Positions 9,788 through 19,919 of a stretch of DNA of 64,000 nt are shown here, in pieces. The number at the start of each line of letters is the position of its first letter. Within the stretch, counting starts at the first letter, position 1. The stretch is taken from the NCBI GenBank assembly GCA_963580285.1, contig OY757017.1, positions 117,081,527 through 117,145,526 of the forward strand. The letters are read 5' to 3'. Source of the DNA: Lucinisca nassula. Its lineage: Eukaryota; Mollusca; Bivalvia; Lucinida; Lucinidae. Both the position numbers and the translations under genes were made by a program. Under the pieces are notes generated by a model. It saw only the letters and a program-made list of their open reading frames with translations, did no database searches and had not been told where the DNA came from.

Positions 9788-10122
9788 CATTGCGAAACAC
9801 GCCTATTCAAAAACATTCAAAATTTAACCACCAAAACAAAATAATTGGTTTTCAGATAAAACATCTGATAGTTTTCAAATATCTGGTCAAAACACAAAGT
9901 GTGGCGACTCGTTAGAACCGCCTCGGTTCTAACGAGTACTCACAGACTGTGATAAAAAACACAGATTGTGGCGACTCGTTAGAACCGCCTCGATGATGCG
10001 GTTCTAACGAGTACCCACAATCTGTGATTTTTGAACAGAAAATAGAAAAATATTGTGTACTCTTGTAAACCCCAGTTTTACTATATACAACTGGGGTTAA
10101 ATGGGGTCATGCTATCGTGATG
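9788..10122. mobile_element. MITE-A copy with two consecutive central hairpins
   Basis: CATTGCGAAACACGCCTATT to ATCGTGATG. Hairpin 1 (9907-9938) has arms that meet directly as CCGCCTCGG; hairpin 2 (9967-10010) has loop GATGAT. Both are preceded by ACACA(A)AG/ATTGTGGCGACTC. Confidence 0.85.
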
Positions 10123-10139
10123 CATTCTGGCCAGGGGCA

Positions 10140-10222
10140 TCGTTTGCTAAAAGAAACAGCGAAAGCTCAGATCAACATGCGCGAAAGCACAGCTGATCTG
10201 AGCATTTTTTACCGCAAAAGTC
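10140..10222. repeat. GATCAGC hairpin of MITE-C type
   Basis: GCTCAGATCAACATGCGCG faces CACAGCTGATCTGAGC. No TTAA ends seen. Confidence 0.4.
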
Positions 10223-10319
10223 TCGTAGATTTTGTAATACGCTTTTCACATATTTTTTCTTTTGGGAAATTATAGATCACTGGCATACCGCTGAGTCTGT
10301 GAGAGATAAACATCCCTTG

Positions 10320-10476
10320 TTGTAAACCCTTCTTTACCGAAAGAATGTGCACTGCACTGGTTAACCGCTTACGTATAAGCCTGCCCAGGAAAATGTGGAT
10401 AGGTAAACTGACCAGCTCAAAAAATGACCTAAATAGTGTTGACTGGGCCGTTAAACTCCAATACAAACAAACCCTG
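10320..10476 (+). mobile_element. SINE-1 fragment
   Basis: TAAGCCTGCCCAGGAAAATG then AAATGACCTAAATAGTGTTG and a GTTAAACTCCAATACAAACA tail. The middle is deleted. Confidence 0.6.
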
Positions 10477-10489
10477 CTTTACATAGACA

Positions 10490-10505
10490 AAAGGGGGGGG
10501 GGGGG
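10490..10505 (+). repeat. Poly-G tract
   Basis: Run of G, about 14 bases. Confidence 0.9.
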
Positions 10506-10599
10506 TTGCAAGCCTTGATCTTTGTTCTATAACTAGACATGATAATGTACACTGTTAGAGACTGTTACTTAGACTGGAAAAATAGAGTGGAAGATAATT

Positions 10600-10900
10600 A
10601 CCCGGAATCGATACAATTAACTTTCCTGTTCCATCCGGACGCATACAAAGCATTGTTGCGGTTCTAATAAGTACCAACAGTCTATGCCTCATCTTTTGTT
10701 TTGGTTCTACGGCCCTTCTTATTCAGAGACGATCTACATGTAAGTGGGCTTTACAGGGATGTCCATTAATCTGTGTTTTAAGAAATAAGAATCGGGAAGC
10801 CCATTTTTATCGTTTCTCTTTATAATTTACTCTATAACTGGGATTTAATGTGGTCAAAATTACAAATTACATGTATATAAGCATGTTTTTGTGTCGCATC
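10600..10900. mobile_element. Degraded MITE-A/B copy ending about 32 bp before the last exon
   Basis: GCGGTTCTAATAAGTACCAACAG, then a weak ACTGGGATTTAATGTGGTCA and right end ATAAGCATGTTTTTGTGTCG. Confidence 0.6.
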
Positions 10901-10932
10901 AAAGTTTCACTGTAGTTTCTCTTCTATTTCAG

Positions 10933-11192
10933 AGGGTATTTCTATCGCCCACCAGTACAGTTGTAAATATACAGAAACATCTGCAGCCTTAAACCACCAT
11001 ATAGACGAGCTCTTGGTCGGGATTCTCAGTCAAATACGGCTTGTAGTCACCCCAGGTGTACAGGTCCAACCGCCCACATTCTCTCCGAAGAAGCAAAATG
11101 TCAGCGGACCTAGAAAACTGTTAAACAAAATTTTCAAGAAACATGAAATGAAGGAAGCCAAAAACAGCATTGAGAATTTGTTTAAGCTCTAA
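10933..11192 (+). CDS. RGK-type small GTPase, last exon with G5 motif and basic C-terminal tail
   Basis: The acceptor is TTTCTCTTCTATTTCAG (to 10932). Two bases complete a Glu codon from the previous exon, then 85 codons run to TAA at 11190-11192. It reads GISIAHQYSCKYTETSAALN then HHIDELLVGILSQIRL. ETSA is the G5 motif, and the helix HxIDELLVGIL-QIRL closely resembles invertebrate RGK proteins. The tail is basic (KLLNKIFKKHEMKEAKNS) and ends SIENLFKL. In vertebrate RGK proteins the end is a Cys-containing motif (CxxLxVL type); here Ile stands where Cys is expected. There is no CAAX box, as usual for RGK. A basic tail suits plasma-membrane binding through phosphoinositides (family knowledge). 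Confidence 0.93.
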
Positions 11193-11257
11193 TACCAAAT
11201 TGTATTTTACAGGATTAGATCTGTCGCCTCTTGGAAGGGGACATTCTTTCGTGAACC

Positions 11258-11527
11258 CATCACGTGAACAAGTCCGTTAAATGAAGAGCCCCGTAAACCC
11301 CATTTTATAAAGAGAAAACATGGGTTAACGGGGGTATACATTATTTTTCTTATTTCTGCTCCAAGACATAGGTTGTGGGTACTCGTTAGAACCGCCTCAC
11401 TGAGGCGGTTCTAACGAGCACCCTGAACCTATGTTTTGAACATATATAACAAAAATATCAAGGATTTTCATCAGAAAATTAGCCATTTTTGGAGATGTGA
11501 AACATACAATATGTCGCACAGGTGTGT
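11258..11527. mobile_element. MITE-B copy in the likely 3' UTR of the RGK gene
   Basis: CATCACGTGAACAAGTCCG at left, 66 bp after the RGK stop. The central hairpin is at 11381-11418 with loop ACTG. The right end (ATGTCGCACAGGTGTG) differs from MITE-A. I see no AATAAA between the stop and the element, so the transcript may run through it. Confidence 0.8.
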
Positions 11528-11671
11528 AGTGTTCATACACCCGAGAAAAATTTCGACTACACCCGAAGGAAAGAATTGGTTTCTACCAGATTATGAATTA
11601 TTTCCTTTAAGAATAGTTCTTGTCAATATAAAATATACAAAATTTATTGCTCATGCACACGTGGGTATATT

Positions 11672-11901
11672 TACCCATTTTGTACTGAATGGAATCTTCC
11701 ACCTTATATATGTATAAAGCAACTGCAAAAAATAAGGGGTGTATGGTTGTTTTTATTTTCAAAATGTATTTGGAAAATGGCTGACTTTTTTTTTTTGAAA
11801 ACAGTGCAGGTCCTGATCAGACGCCGTGGTTTGCCGTCTGATCTGGACCTGGACTGTTTGCCAATTACTCCTTGTAGCGTTTCCGGTACAAAATGGGTTA
11901 A
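11672..11901. mobile_element. MITE-C copy (piggyBac-like)
   Basis: ACCCATTTTGTACTGAATGG and CGGTACAAAATGGGTTAA. The core hairpin is GATCAGACGCCGTGG...GTCTGATC. Confidence 0.8.
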
Positions 11902-11944
11902 GGCCCGAAGCGGCATATTAGGTTGTGAAAATTCAGTTGTTGAA

Positions 11945-12221
11945 GATCACGAAAACACGCTTATATAATTTTGACCCCCTCTAACCCCACTTTTAGTAAA
12001 ACTGGGGTTTGCAGGGGTAAACCTTATTTTTCTTATTTCTGCTCTGATATATAGATTGTTGGTACTCGTTAGAACCGCCTCAATGAGGCGGTTCTAACGA
12101 GTACCCACAATCTATATTTTGAGCAAAAATAAGAAAAAATATCACAATTTTTCATCTAAAAATTTTCATTTTTTCGGCGATAAATGTGTCAATGTATTTG
12201 TATAGGCGTGTTTTCGTAATG
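11945..12221. mobile_element. MITE-A copy
   Basis: Reverse orientation, ATCACGAAAACACGCTTATA to AGGCGTGTTTTCGTAATG. The hairpin has loop AATG. Confidence 0.9.
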
Positions 12222-12259
12222 AGAACAAAGCTCCAGATGATAAACGGTGTCAATTAAGG

Positions 12260-12540
12260 GATAAATGTACTCTCTATATGTCTGGTTAAAACATATGGTG
12301 GGTAGAAATTTGAATCGCCTCGTCGAGGCGAATGAAACAAGCACGACAACATAAAGTTTAATGATGTAATAAGAAATTCTAACAGCAAACCTAGTCTCGA
12401 TGATGCGGTTCTAGCGAGTCAGTACCGCAATCTATGTTTTGATCAGAAATGTGAAACATATCAGAATTTTTTATCTGGAAATGTACAGGTTTTGGTGGTA
12501 AAATTTTCAGTATAGTTGAACAGCCGTGTTTTCGTCATCA
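12260..12540. mobile_element. MITE-A remnants
   Basis: A short hairpin AATCGCCTCGTCGAGGCGA at 12315 and a further half-hairpin CTCGATGATGCGGTTCTAGC at 12393. The right end reads AGCCGTGTTTTCGTCATC. Confidence 0.6.
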
Positions 12541-13086
12541 TTACATATGTTACATCTATCTGTAGCTATTAAAGAAGTGTCAGAGACAATGAAATGACAA
12601 TAGATAATTGGTAAATGACAATAGCAGTGGACCTGTGGCTTTATATAGGACCAACGATTTCAAAAATAGCTCAGTAGTTGAAGAATTGCATGACTATAAT
12701 TGCACTTGTCAGTGACAAAAGAAAATCACTGCGGGACGTCAACATTAGCGGACGTGTTTTGGAATGATCGAGGCTGAGGCAGCTTGATGAAACATGAAAA
12801 AAGAGTTATTATCCTTCAACTTTAAGACTGAAGTCACAGGTCGGACTGCACTGACACACATTCTGTTCGTATTCTTCATTTGTACATGTACACATGTTAA
12901 ACGTTAAAAGACACATTATTTGATCGCGAAGCGATCCAATTCATACATGTTCACGCCTGAAAGATTTCCAAGTCAGTCACCATGAATTGAGCCAACACAC
13001 GATAAAACGGCACTTAGTCTTCTTAGTTCGCCCATGCGCAACAGAGTAAAAAAACGATACACGCATGGCATCTTGTATGAACTATA
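12541..13086. other. Unassigned sequence
   Basis: I see no repeat family, coding signal or RNA gene here. Confidence 0.4.
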
Positions 13087-13296
13087 TACAGTGAAATTCC
13101 GCTACTTAGACCAACGAAAATTAAGACTAATTCTCCTTTAAAAAACATATTTAAAAGGTTTCAGTCGTCCTTTCTGTGTGGTTTCCACACTCAGTGTCTT
13201 CTAGATAGAGACCACCTTTGGGACTGTTTAAAAGTGGTCTTAAAGACCACTTTTAAACAGTCCCCAATGTGATCGGAGTATAGGAATTTTACTGTA
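13087..13296. mobile_element. MITE-E copy, nearly intact
   Basis: TACAGTGAAATTCCGCTAC to GGAATTTTACTGTA. The core hairpin is AAAAGTGGTCTTAAAGACC and onward at 13230. Confidence 0.85.
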
Positions 13297-13874
13297 TACC
13301 CAAAGACCGCTAATATATACTTGTTTGCAAGCAGCTAATACTCGAGCAAGACTCCGCTCATGACTGCGGTCATATATACGCAAGCTCGACAGGGCCTATG
13401 CAGCTCGCCTGTGCGGAAGGTACCTTTTTCATGAGTAAAATTGTATCATTATATTTCACTGTATCATTTGAATAAAACTCTGTTCGCATTCCTGATGTTC
13501 TTGTCTTGACTTGCCAAATAAACCTGGAACAACTCGGGCTCATTATACCCGAATCAGTCTCTACGCTAGAAGTGACGCTAATTATCGAGGGATGCTGACG
13601 TGTTTGAACCTTAAAACTTTACATGATAGAATACAACTTGTTTATTCTACTTTAAAAACAAAACTTAGGTGTAATGGCATAATTTTAATGGAATGTCGAA
13701 CAGATATATGAATTTCAGGACCAATTATAGCCATTTTCTGCACATGGGGGATAAATTGGTCAAAATAGCAGCTTGAAACTGCTTCCATTTCAATTTTAAT
13801 CAATATAACATTAAAACGTTTCCTTCACATTGTGTCGAAATTGACAACTAACTTTGTAATTTAGTGAAAAAATG
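13297..13874. other. Unassigned sequence
   Basis: No recognised family or coding motif. Confidence 0.4.
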
Positions 13875-14055
13875 TTAACCCTTATCTTGCTGTTCACGAC
13901 AACCCCTATCTTGGCAAACAATGTAGATCCAGATCAGATGGCTACACTGTTTGGCATTCAGTTTATGAATTTGTTGCAATAAATTACGTCAAGTAATTTG
14001 ATTGGTTGATAGACAGGGTGTGGCTTAAATGAATATTCAGCAAGATAAGGGTTAA
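13875..14055. mobile_element. MITE-D copy (piggyBac-like), core arm deleted
   Basis: TTAACCCTTATCTTGCTGTT and CAGCAAGATAAGGGTTAA. Only one arm of the GATCAGATGGC hairpin is left. Confidence 0.85.
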
Positions 14056-14063
14056 TACTTCTA

Positions 14064-14243
14064 TACATTAAAATTCCGCTATTTAGACCACCTAAGTGCT
14101 TTTAAAAGCCTTCCGTGTCTGTCTTTGTGTTTTCTACACCCAGTGTCTCCTAATAAGAGACCGCCTTTTGGACTGTTCAAAAGTGCTCTTAAGACAACCT
14201 TTGAACAGTTCCAAAGGTGGACTTAATATTGGAATTTTACAGT
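14064..14243. mobile_element. MITE-E copy
   Basis: ATTAAAATTCCGCTATTTAG to TTGGAATTTTACAG, with AGACCACC and GGTGGACTTAATATTGG inside. Confidence 0.7.
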
Positions 14244-14271
14244 TTTGGGTCGAGATCGCAATCAAAGTAAC

Positions 14272-14490
14272 GGGCCTCCGTGGCTTAGTGGATAAGAACG
14301 TTGATTCTTAATCATTAGGTCTCTCACCGCTGTTGGTTTGAGCCTGACTCGGGTCACATGTGAGACGCCACGTTCTGCAACAGAAGGCCAGGTGGTTTTT
14401 TCTCCGGGTACTCCGGTTTTCTACTACCTCTGATTAACGGTCGTCTTGATATAAGTCAGTGAAACATTTTTAAAAAGGACATAAAATAAT
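14272..14490 (+). mobile_element. SINE-2, tRNA-derived
   Basis: GGGCCTCCGTGGCTTAGTGG carries a box A-like stretch (14281-14291), and GGTTTGAGCC (14335-14344) is box B-like. The body continues with GCCACGTTCTGCAACAGAAG and ACTCCGGTTTTCTACTACC. The tRNA fold is not kept well enough for a real tRNA gene. Confidence 0.8.
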
Positions 14491-14598
14491 AATTAAAATA
14501 ATAATAATAATAATAACATGAAAGCACTGACAGCATAGTGGTTCGATTGTCTCTGAATGTAGGCTAAGAAAACGGCCATAGTCGGGATTTGTTTAACC

Positions 14599-15150
14599 CA
14601 TTACGATAACACGCCTAAACAAATACATCTTAATTTTATCACCGAAAAATAGGACAATTTTAAGGTGTATATTTGTTTTGTTTGTTTGATTTGAGGTTTA
14701 ACGTCCCGGCAACACTGTAAAGGTCATTTTGGAGACGTTGCTTCCAATTTTGTGGGAGTTTTACCCGACATTGAGATGAAATGACATCTCAAGCCCTGTC
14801 GCCCAATGAAACCAATAGGGTTTATTAGTATGGACGGTCCGCCTCGCACCGCGGTTCCTGGACAGGCTTAGATCCTCTAAGCGGTTTACCAGTACTAGTG
14901 TGCGGGCCAGATTCAGCTCTGCGTGGAAGCATCATGCAGCCCATATATTTCTTCAAGCCCCTATGGGCGGGGGCTAAGGTGTATATTTGTAACATTTGTC
15001 TTATTTCTGCTCAAAATGTAGATTGTGGGTACAAGTTATAACTTACTCGGTACCCACAATCTATGTTTTGTGCAGAGAAATAAGAATATAAGTTTTTATC
15101 TAGAAATACCAATTTTATGAGCTTATTTCAACAAGCGTGTTTTCGTTACG
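14599..15150. mobile_element. MITE-A copy interrupted by SINE-1
   Basis: CATTACGATAACACGCCTAA to AGCGTGTTTTCGTTACG. The hairpin is reduced to GTGGGTACAAGTTATAAC. Confidence 0.85.
14677..14974 (-). mobile_element. SINE-1 inside a MITE-A, 16-bp target duplication
   Basis: Full-length SINE-1 between TAAGGTGTATATTTGT at 14661-14676 and 14975-14990. Confidence 0.95.
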
Positions 15151-15259
15151 GAGAGAACATGTCCGAAGACTCGTTGTCGCTTGACGCATATCAACTATTT
15201 TATCCAACTATCTTCATTACACATTTGTTGTTACTCAAAGCAGAAACCGTGTTAGTTTA

Positions 15260-15560
15260 TTTGTTTGTTTGATTTGAGGTTTAACGTCCCAGTCAACACT
15301 GTAAAGGTCATTTTGGAGACGTTGCTTCAAATGTTGTAGGACTTTTATCTGATATTGAGACGAAATGATATCTCAAGCCATGCCGCCCAATGAAATCAAT
15401 ACGGTGTATAAGCATGGACAGTCCCGCCTCGCACCGCTTTGCCTGGGCAGGTTTAGATCCTTTTAGCAGTTTACCAGTACTCGTGTGCGGGTCGGTTTCA
15501 GCTCTGCGTGTAAGCATCGTGCAGCCCATCTGTTTCTTCAAGCCCCAATGGGCGGGGACC
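15260..15560 (-). mobile_element. SINE-1 copy with 12-bp target duplication
   Basis: CGTGTTAGTTTA at 15248-15259 and CGTGCTAGTTTA at 15564-15575 (one mismatch). Confidence 0.88.
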
Positions 15561-15649
15561 AAACGTGCTAGTTTAACATTAGTTTTATATCCAAACGAGA
15601 AAAAATTGCCCATTCTTGATATTTTGTCTATACTATCAATACATTTTAC

Positions 15650-15900
15650 AATACGCAAACACGCCTATTCAAATATATTGAAAAAAAAAAACATCACAAA
15701 ATGAAAATTTTCATACAAAGATTCTGTTATTTACCTTATATCTCTTCCGAACATAGATTATTGGAACTCGTTAGAACCGCCTTAGAACAGTCTAAGTTTT
15801 TGAGTAGAAAAAGGAAAAATAATGTATACACATGTAAGCCCCAATTTTACTATATAAAAGTGGGGTTAAGGGGGTCAGATTATAATTGCGTGTTTTTGTG
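15650..15900. mobile_element. MITE-A copy, hairpin right arm deleted
   Basis: TACGCAAACACGCCTATTCA, one arm ACTCGTTAGAACCGCCTTAG, then the second hairpin and TTGCGTGTTTTTGTG. Confidence 0.75.
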
Positions 15901-16019
15901 TTTGTCTGTTTGTATTTGAGTTAAACGGCATATCGAACACTATTTACGTCATATCGAGCCGGTGAGTTTACCTATCCTCACTTTTGCAAAACGAGCTTAT
16001 ACGAGCCGTACTTAAGCAC

Positions 16020-16150
16020 TTAACCAGTACAGTGCACATTCCTGCGCCAGAAACTGACAACTGCCCTTCTTGAAACAACGGAAGGGAGGGAATGGCCGTA
16101 AAAATATTTCATGATCAATCTCCAAGAACGAAGTTTGCCGACCCCAGAGA
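16020..16150 (-). mobile_element. SINE-3 fragment, tRNA-derived
   Basis: CGCCAGAAACTGACAACTGC then ATGATCAATCTCCAAGAACG, matching 49085-49205. The tRNA-like head is too degraded to see. Confidence 0.5.
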
Positions 16151-16257
16151 TCCAATTTTAAACCATGGTATTTTCAAACCCGTACAATACTTACTGTGTT
16201 ATAAAGAGGTTACGTTCGTGTCCCATTCATTTGAGCATTTAAATGAGAAAAGGAACC

Positions 16258-16473
16258 TTAACCCATTTTGTACATAATGGTATGCTTTCTTTATATATAA
16301 CAGAACCTCATTGTGTAAGTCAGGTTTGGTTTTCTTCAAAATTTATTTTGAAATTAGCTAATCTTGTTGCAAACAGGGCAGGCCAAGATCAGACGCGGCG
16401 TTCCGCGGCGTCTGATCTTGGTTAGCACTGTTGCTAATTACTGTTTCGGAATTCCCGTTAAAACTGGCTTAGC
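16258..16473. mobile_element. MITE-C copy
   Basis: TTAACCCATTTTGTACATAA at left. The core is AAGATCAGACGCGGCG...CGCGGCGTCTGATCTTGG. The right end is degraded (GTTAAAACTGGCTTAG). Confidence 0.75.
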
Positions 16474-16632
16474 ATTCGCCGGTTAATGAATCTTCAAAAT
16501 GTATGCAGGCACAGCGAATCTATAGGTCCCGAGGCATATACTTTGTATAATTCTCCACTGCCTGCTGCATCTATATGGCAAGTATCTAGAAATTGTTCTT
16601 TGTCCTTGTTTCCAACGTCCATGGTTTGATCA

Positions 16633-16652
16633 GGGGGGGGGGGGGGGGGGGG
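16633..16652 (+). repeat. Poly-G tract
   Basis: About 20 consecutive G. Confidence 0.95.
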
Positions 16653-16754
16653 CTGGGTGAGTCAAAGGCGACGTGCAACTTGTGCCATTAGGGCGTTCAA
16701 CAGATGGGCAAGACCTGCTGTCCGTGCAACAGGTTAGCGTAGAGGGGGACTGTT

Positions 16755-17038
16755 CATCCCGAAAACACGCCTATATAAATTTGACCCCCTTGAACCCAAC
16801 TTTTATATTGTAACACTGGGGTTTCCGGGGGAATTCCTTATTTTTCTTATTTCTGCTCTAAAATAAAGGTTGTGGGTACTCGTTAGAACCGCCTCGATGA
16901 GGCGGTTCTAATGAGTACCTACAATCCATATTTTGAGCTGAAATAAGAAAAATATCACAATTTTTCATCTCAAAATTTTCATTTTTTTTTTCGGCGATAA
17001 AGGTTACAATGTTTTGGTATGGGCGTGTTCTTGTAATG
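16755..17038. mobile_element. MITE-A copy
   Basis: Reverse orientation, CATCCCGAAAACACGCCTAT to GGCGTGTTCTTGTAATG. The hairpin has loop GATG. Confidence 0.88.
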
Positions 17039-17039
17039 G

Positions 17040-17172
17040 TTATTTCTTCTGCTTCTACACTTCCCATCATTTTACTTTTTCTTCTGCCCCAAACTTCCAA
17101 CTCCTCTACTATCTCTTCTATCACTTTTCTTGCTTGACGTGTCGTTAAACCCAAACACAATCAACCAATCGA
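17040..17172 (+). repeat. C/T-rich repeat with SINE-like GTCGTTAAAC tail
   Basis: A pyrimidine-rich stretch (CTTCTGCCCC, CTCTACTATCTC) ends GACGTGTCGTTAAACCCAAA, CACAATCAACC. A related copy is at 60480-60660. Confidence 0.5.
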
Positions 17173-17399
17173 TCATGGTTTGAAGAAGACAATTGGAGGA
17201 GCTGAAATTTAGAAATATTTACTACGTGTGCCTCACATAACGAATGAAGTTCGAAAAAAAGGCAGCGTGAAAGTGATAATTTTCTACCTGTTCCCGAGTT
17301 CGAAAATTACTAAAGCCTCGTCGTCAGTTCTATAAGTAGTATCAAACTGTGATTCTTTGGCATATTTGACTTCTATTTAACGGCTCTTTCTAGATTATT

Positions 17400-17590
17400 T
17401 TACATAGTTCGAGCCGATCATTAATATGAAGGGGGCGAAAATCGGAGTACCTTAAGGAAAACGCCTGATCGTCCGTTGCAGAACTTGGCGTCCCACATGT
17501 GACCCGATCTGGCCTCGAACCCGCAGCGGTGAAAGACATAGTGACCAAGAGTCGGCGCTCGTAACCACTAGGCTACGGAGGTCCGCTAAT
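17400..17590 (-). mobile_element. SINE-2 copy, tRNA-derived
   Basis: Complement of the body (GTTGCAGAACTTGGCGTCCC) and box B (GGCCTCGAACCC at about 17511-17523), ending near CTAGGCTACGGAGGTCC. Confidence 0.8.
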
Positions 17591-17732
17591 ACATGCTATA
17601 TATCATCTTTTAAAGGCGACTCATGGCGACATCATACTGAGTAAAACAAATAGTTAAAATTTCAGACAACCATGAAGCAGGGTCGAGGACACAACAACAG
17701 CCTGAGAACACGAGAAAGATTTATAAAAAAAA

Positions 17733-18063
17733 TCCGGCAATGCAGTGCCACATAGAAATGATTTAGCTTTGTACCCCGCTAGAATTTGCTATGGAAATTT
17801 GAGGCGCTGAAGTATGAATGAAAGGAAACTTTTTATCACGGACCTGAAAAGTTGTCAATTTACGTCAACACGGAGATTTTGACCGACGATTTTTCGTTAC
17901 CGTCAAAAGTACGCCCATCATAACCCCAGAAGCAACATCCCTTGTGAAATGAAACATGGAAAGTTTGAAATAAGCAAAAAAATTGGCCATGATTACACAA
18001 CTTATAGCATATTCTAGCGGGGTACAGCGTTAAATAATTTCTATGTGGCACTGCATTGCCGGA
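17733..18063. mobile_element. MITE-F, 331 bp with about 65-bp terminal inverted repeats
   Basis: TCCGGCAATGCAGTGCCACA at left is matched by TGTGGCACTGCATTGCCGGA at right. The inverted repeats continue inward through ATAGAAAT and TACCCCGCTAGAAT. No coding capacity. Only copy seen in the window. Confidence 0.85.
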
Positions 18064-19045
18064 TGTTTTACAAATAGTTTACAAAGAAAAAGATGGTGGT
18101 AAAACTCTGCGAGACCTACCTTTGTTTACAAGTTTTCTGGTGATGGAGCTAGCTCGAGATTTCCCGGATGTGTCGAGGGAACAATTTTCCATTGACTCAT
18201 TTTCGAGCTAGTTCCCCTGATTACCACCCGTGTTCTGGCTGAGCCAAAACGTAATTGAAATACACAGTTCGTAGACAAAACATACTGATTGGAAAATGAG
18301 AAAAGACTGTATTTTATTAGCCAAATTAGACATCACTTAAGTGAAATGTACGTTATGTAATACTGTACGCTGTCAGAATAGCTTTTATTGTGTCATGTAC
18401 AGTCCACAAAACCTTCAATCAATCAATACGACCTCTCTCGTTTAGCAAAGCAAAGTGTCTTTGAGTAATTTCGGCTAATAGTAAATAAGTTCTGAAGTTA
18501 GATCCTTTGGAAGCAAGAAATACAACAAATAAACGAAAATAGCAGACTCGGTTTTATTGAGTCTGTTCATGACCAGTACTGAAATGTGCAACACCGGCCA
18601 CGCCCTCTAGCACCGGCTTAAGCAGAACTCTATTTTCAAAACTCAGTGATTCCAAAGGACCAGAAAATATAATCTGCACTATGATGATGTACGGGTAGAC
18701 GTAAGCCTCAATACAGAGAGGTCAATTCAGAATGGCAATGATGGAAATGTTGCTTTTTTCACTTACACTTATAGAACGGTGCCTAACCATTTGCATTTGT
18801 GTCATGTGGTACGTTGAAATACACGTACCTTGATGAACTGATACTAGATTCCGGTAATCAACATCGTCAAAACCAGAATCAGAATTGCTACTTGTGACAC
18901 GTCAAATGTAATTCATACACCAGGACCTGTGATATGGTAAGGTAGACCCTAGCTCTCATCAAAGAGGTAAAATAAGCTTCACAATTGTCAGCACCTTAAT
19001 TCAGCTGTCAAAATAATCGAATCAGGAAGTACCTTTCAATCTCTA
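18064..19045. other. Unassigned sequence
   Basis: Nearly 1 kb with no recognised repeat or gene. One small inverted pair (GAGCTAGCTCGA/TCGAGCTAG) lies at 18146-18212. Confidence 0.4.
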
Positions 19046-19564
19046 ATGGCTCTGGGGAAGAACGATTCTTTAATTCCGATGGGTACTAATTGCGCACCAC
19101 TTGTGGCTGATCTGTTTTTGTTTTGTTATGAGAGAGACCTCATGATGTCCCTTTCTGCTGAAAACCAGTCTGAAATCATTGAAGCTTTTAGCTCTACTTC
19201 TAGATATTTGGATGATTTATTAAATATTGACAATACCTATTTCGATGGTTTGATCAGTCAAATTTACCCCCAAGATCTTCAGTTAAATAAAGCAAATTCT
19301 TCTGATACCGAGGCCCCCTTTTTTGATTTACATCTATCTATTGTAGATGGGTTTGTTTCACGCAAAACTTATGATAAACGCGATGATTTTGATTTTGAGA
19401 TTGTAAATTTTGCTATTTTGGATGGTGATGTTCCTCGTGCGCCATCCTATGGCGTTTATATTTCGCAATTAATTCGATTTGCCAGAGTGTGTAGTCATGT
19501 AACTGACTTCAACACTCGTAATACATTGTTAACGACTAAACTTCTTAATCAGGATTCTTCTTAA
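19046..19564 (+). pseudogene. Reverse transcriptase fragment (retroelement, 5'-truncated)
   Basis: Encodes about 172 residues of the central and C-terminal RT. The motif IPMGTNCAPLVADLF is the RT block B region, SRYLDDLLNI holds the catalytic YxDD (YLDD), and APFFDLHLSI and YGVYISQLIRFARV follow. This combination is found in a family of animal RT proteins often close to Penelope-like or other non-LTR elements; I cannot place the class. The motif A aspartate block is missing, because the copy begins near 19040. A 16-bp tandem duplication at 19556-19571 breaks the frame. The first ATG is probably not the natural start. Confidence 0.88.
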
Positions 19565-19571
19565 TCAGGAT

Positions 19572-19919
19572 TATCGGTACCATAAACTTCGCAAAGGCGT
19601 TTCAAAATTTTATAGACGTCATTCTGATTCAATTTCAAAATTCAATATTGGACTTAAATCTCTTCTGCAATTAGGTCTATCGGAACCCGAATTTTATGGT
19701 GACTTAGTATATAAATTCAGAAAAACATATAACCGCAATGGCTTCAGCACCCAATTTCGTAAATTCATTCTTCGATATAAAAAGATTGGGTACAGCATAA
19801 ATGTTATACGACATACTGCATGCATGGTAGTTAACCCAGTCGTGGTTGACAACTTTGTTTCCCTCTTTAATTGCACGCCGGTAGGTCAGGCCTCAGATTT
19901 TATAACGGTTCCAGTGTAA
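19572..19919 (+). pseudogene. Reverse transcriptase C-terminal part, shifted frame
   Basis: After the duplication the protein continues open for 115 codons, starting YRYHKLRKGVSKFYRRHSDS, then LGLSEPEFYGDLVYKFRK, to a TAA at 19917-19919. The reverse complement of the same region, with changes, is at about 49990-50180, so this is the conserved 3' end of the coding region of a repeated element. Confidence 0.85.

Noticed and set aside
11436..11717. 93-codon open frame after the RGK gene
   Set aside because: It begins in a MITE-B and ends in a MITE-C, with no protein likeness.
14272..14345. tRNA gene
   Set aside because: Box A and B are recognisable, but the arms do not pair and the sequence continues into a SINE body repeated elsewhere.
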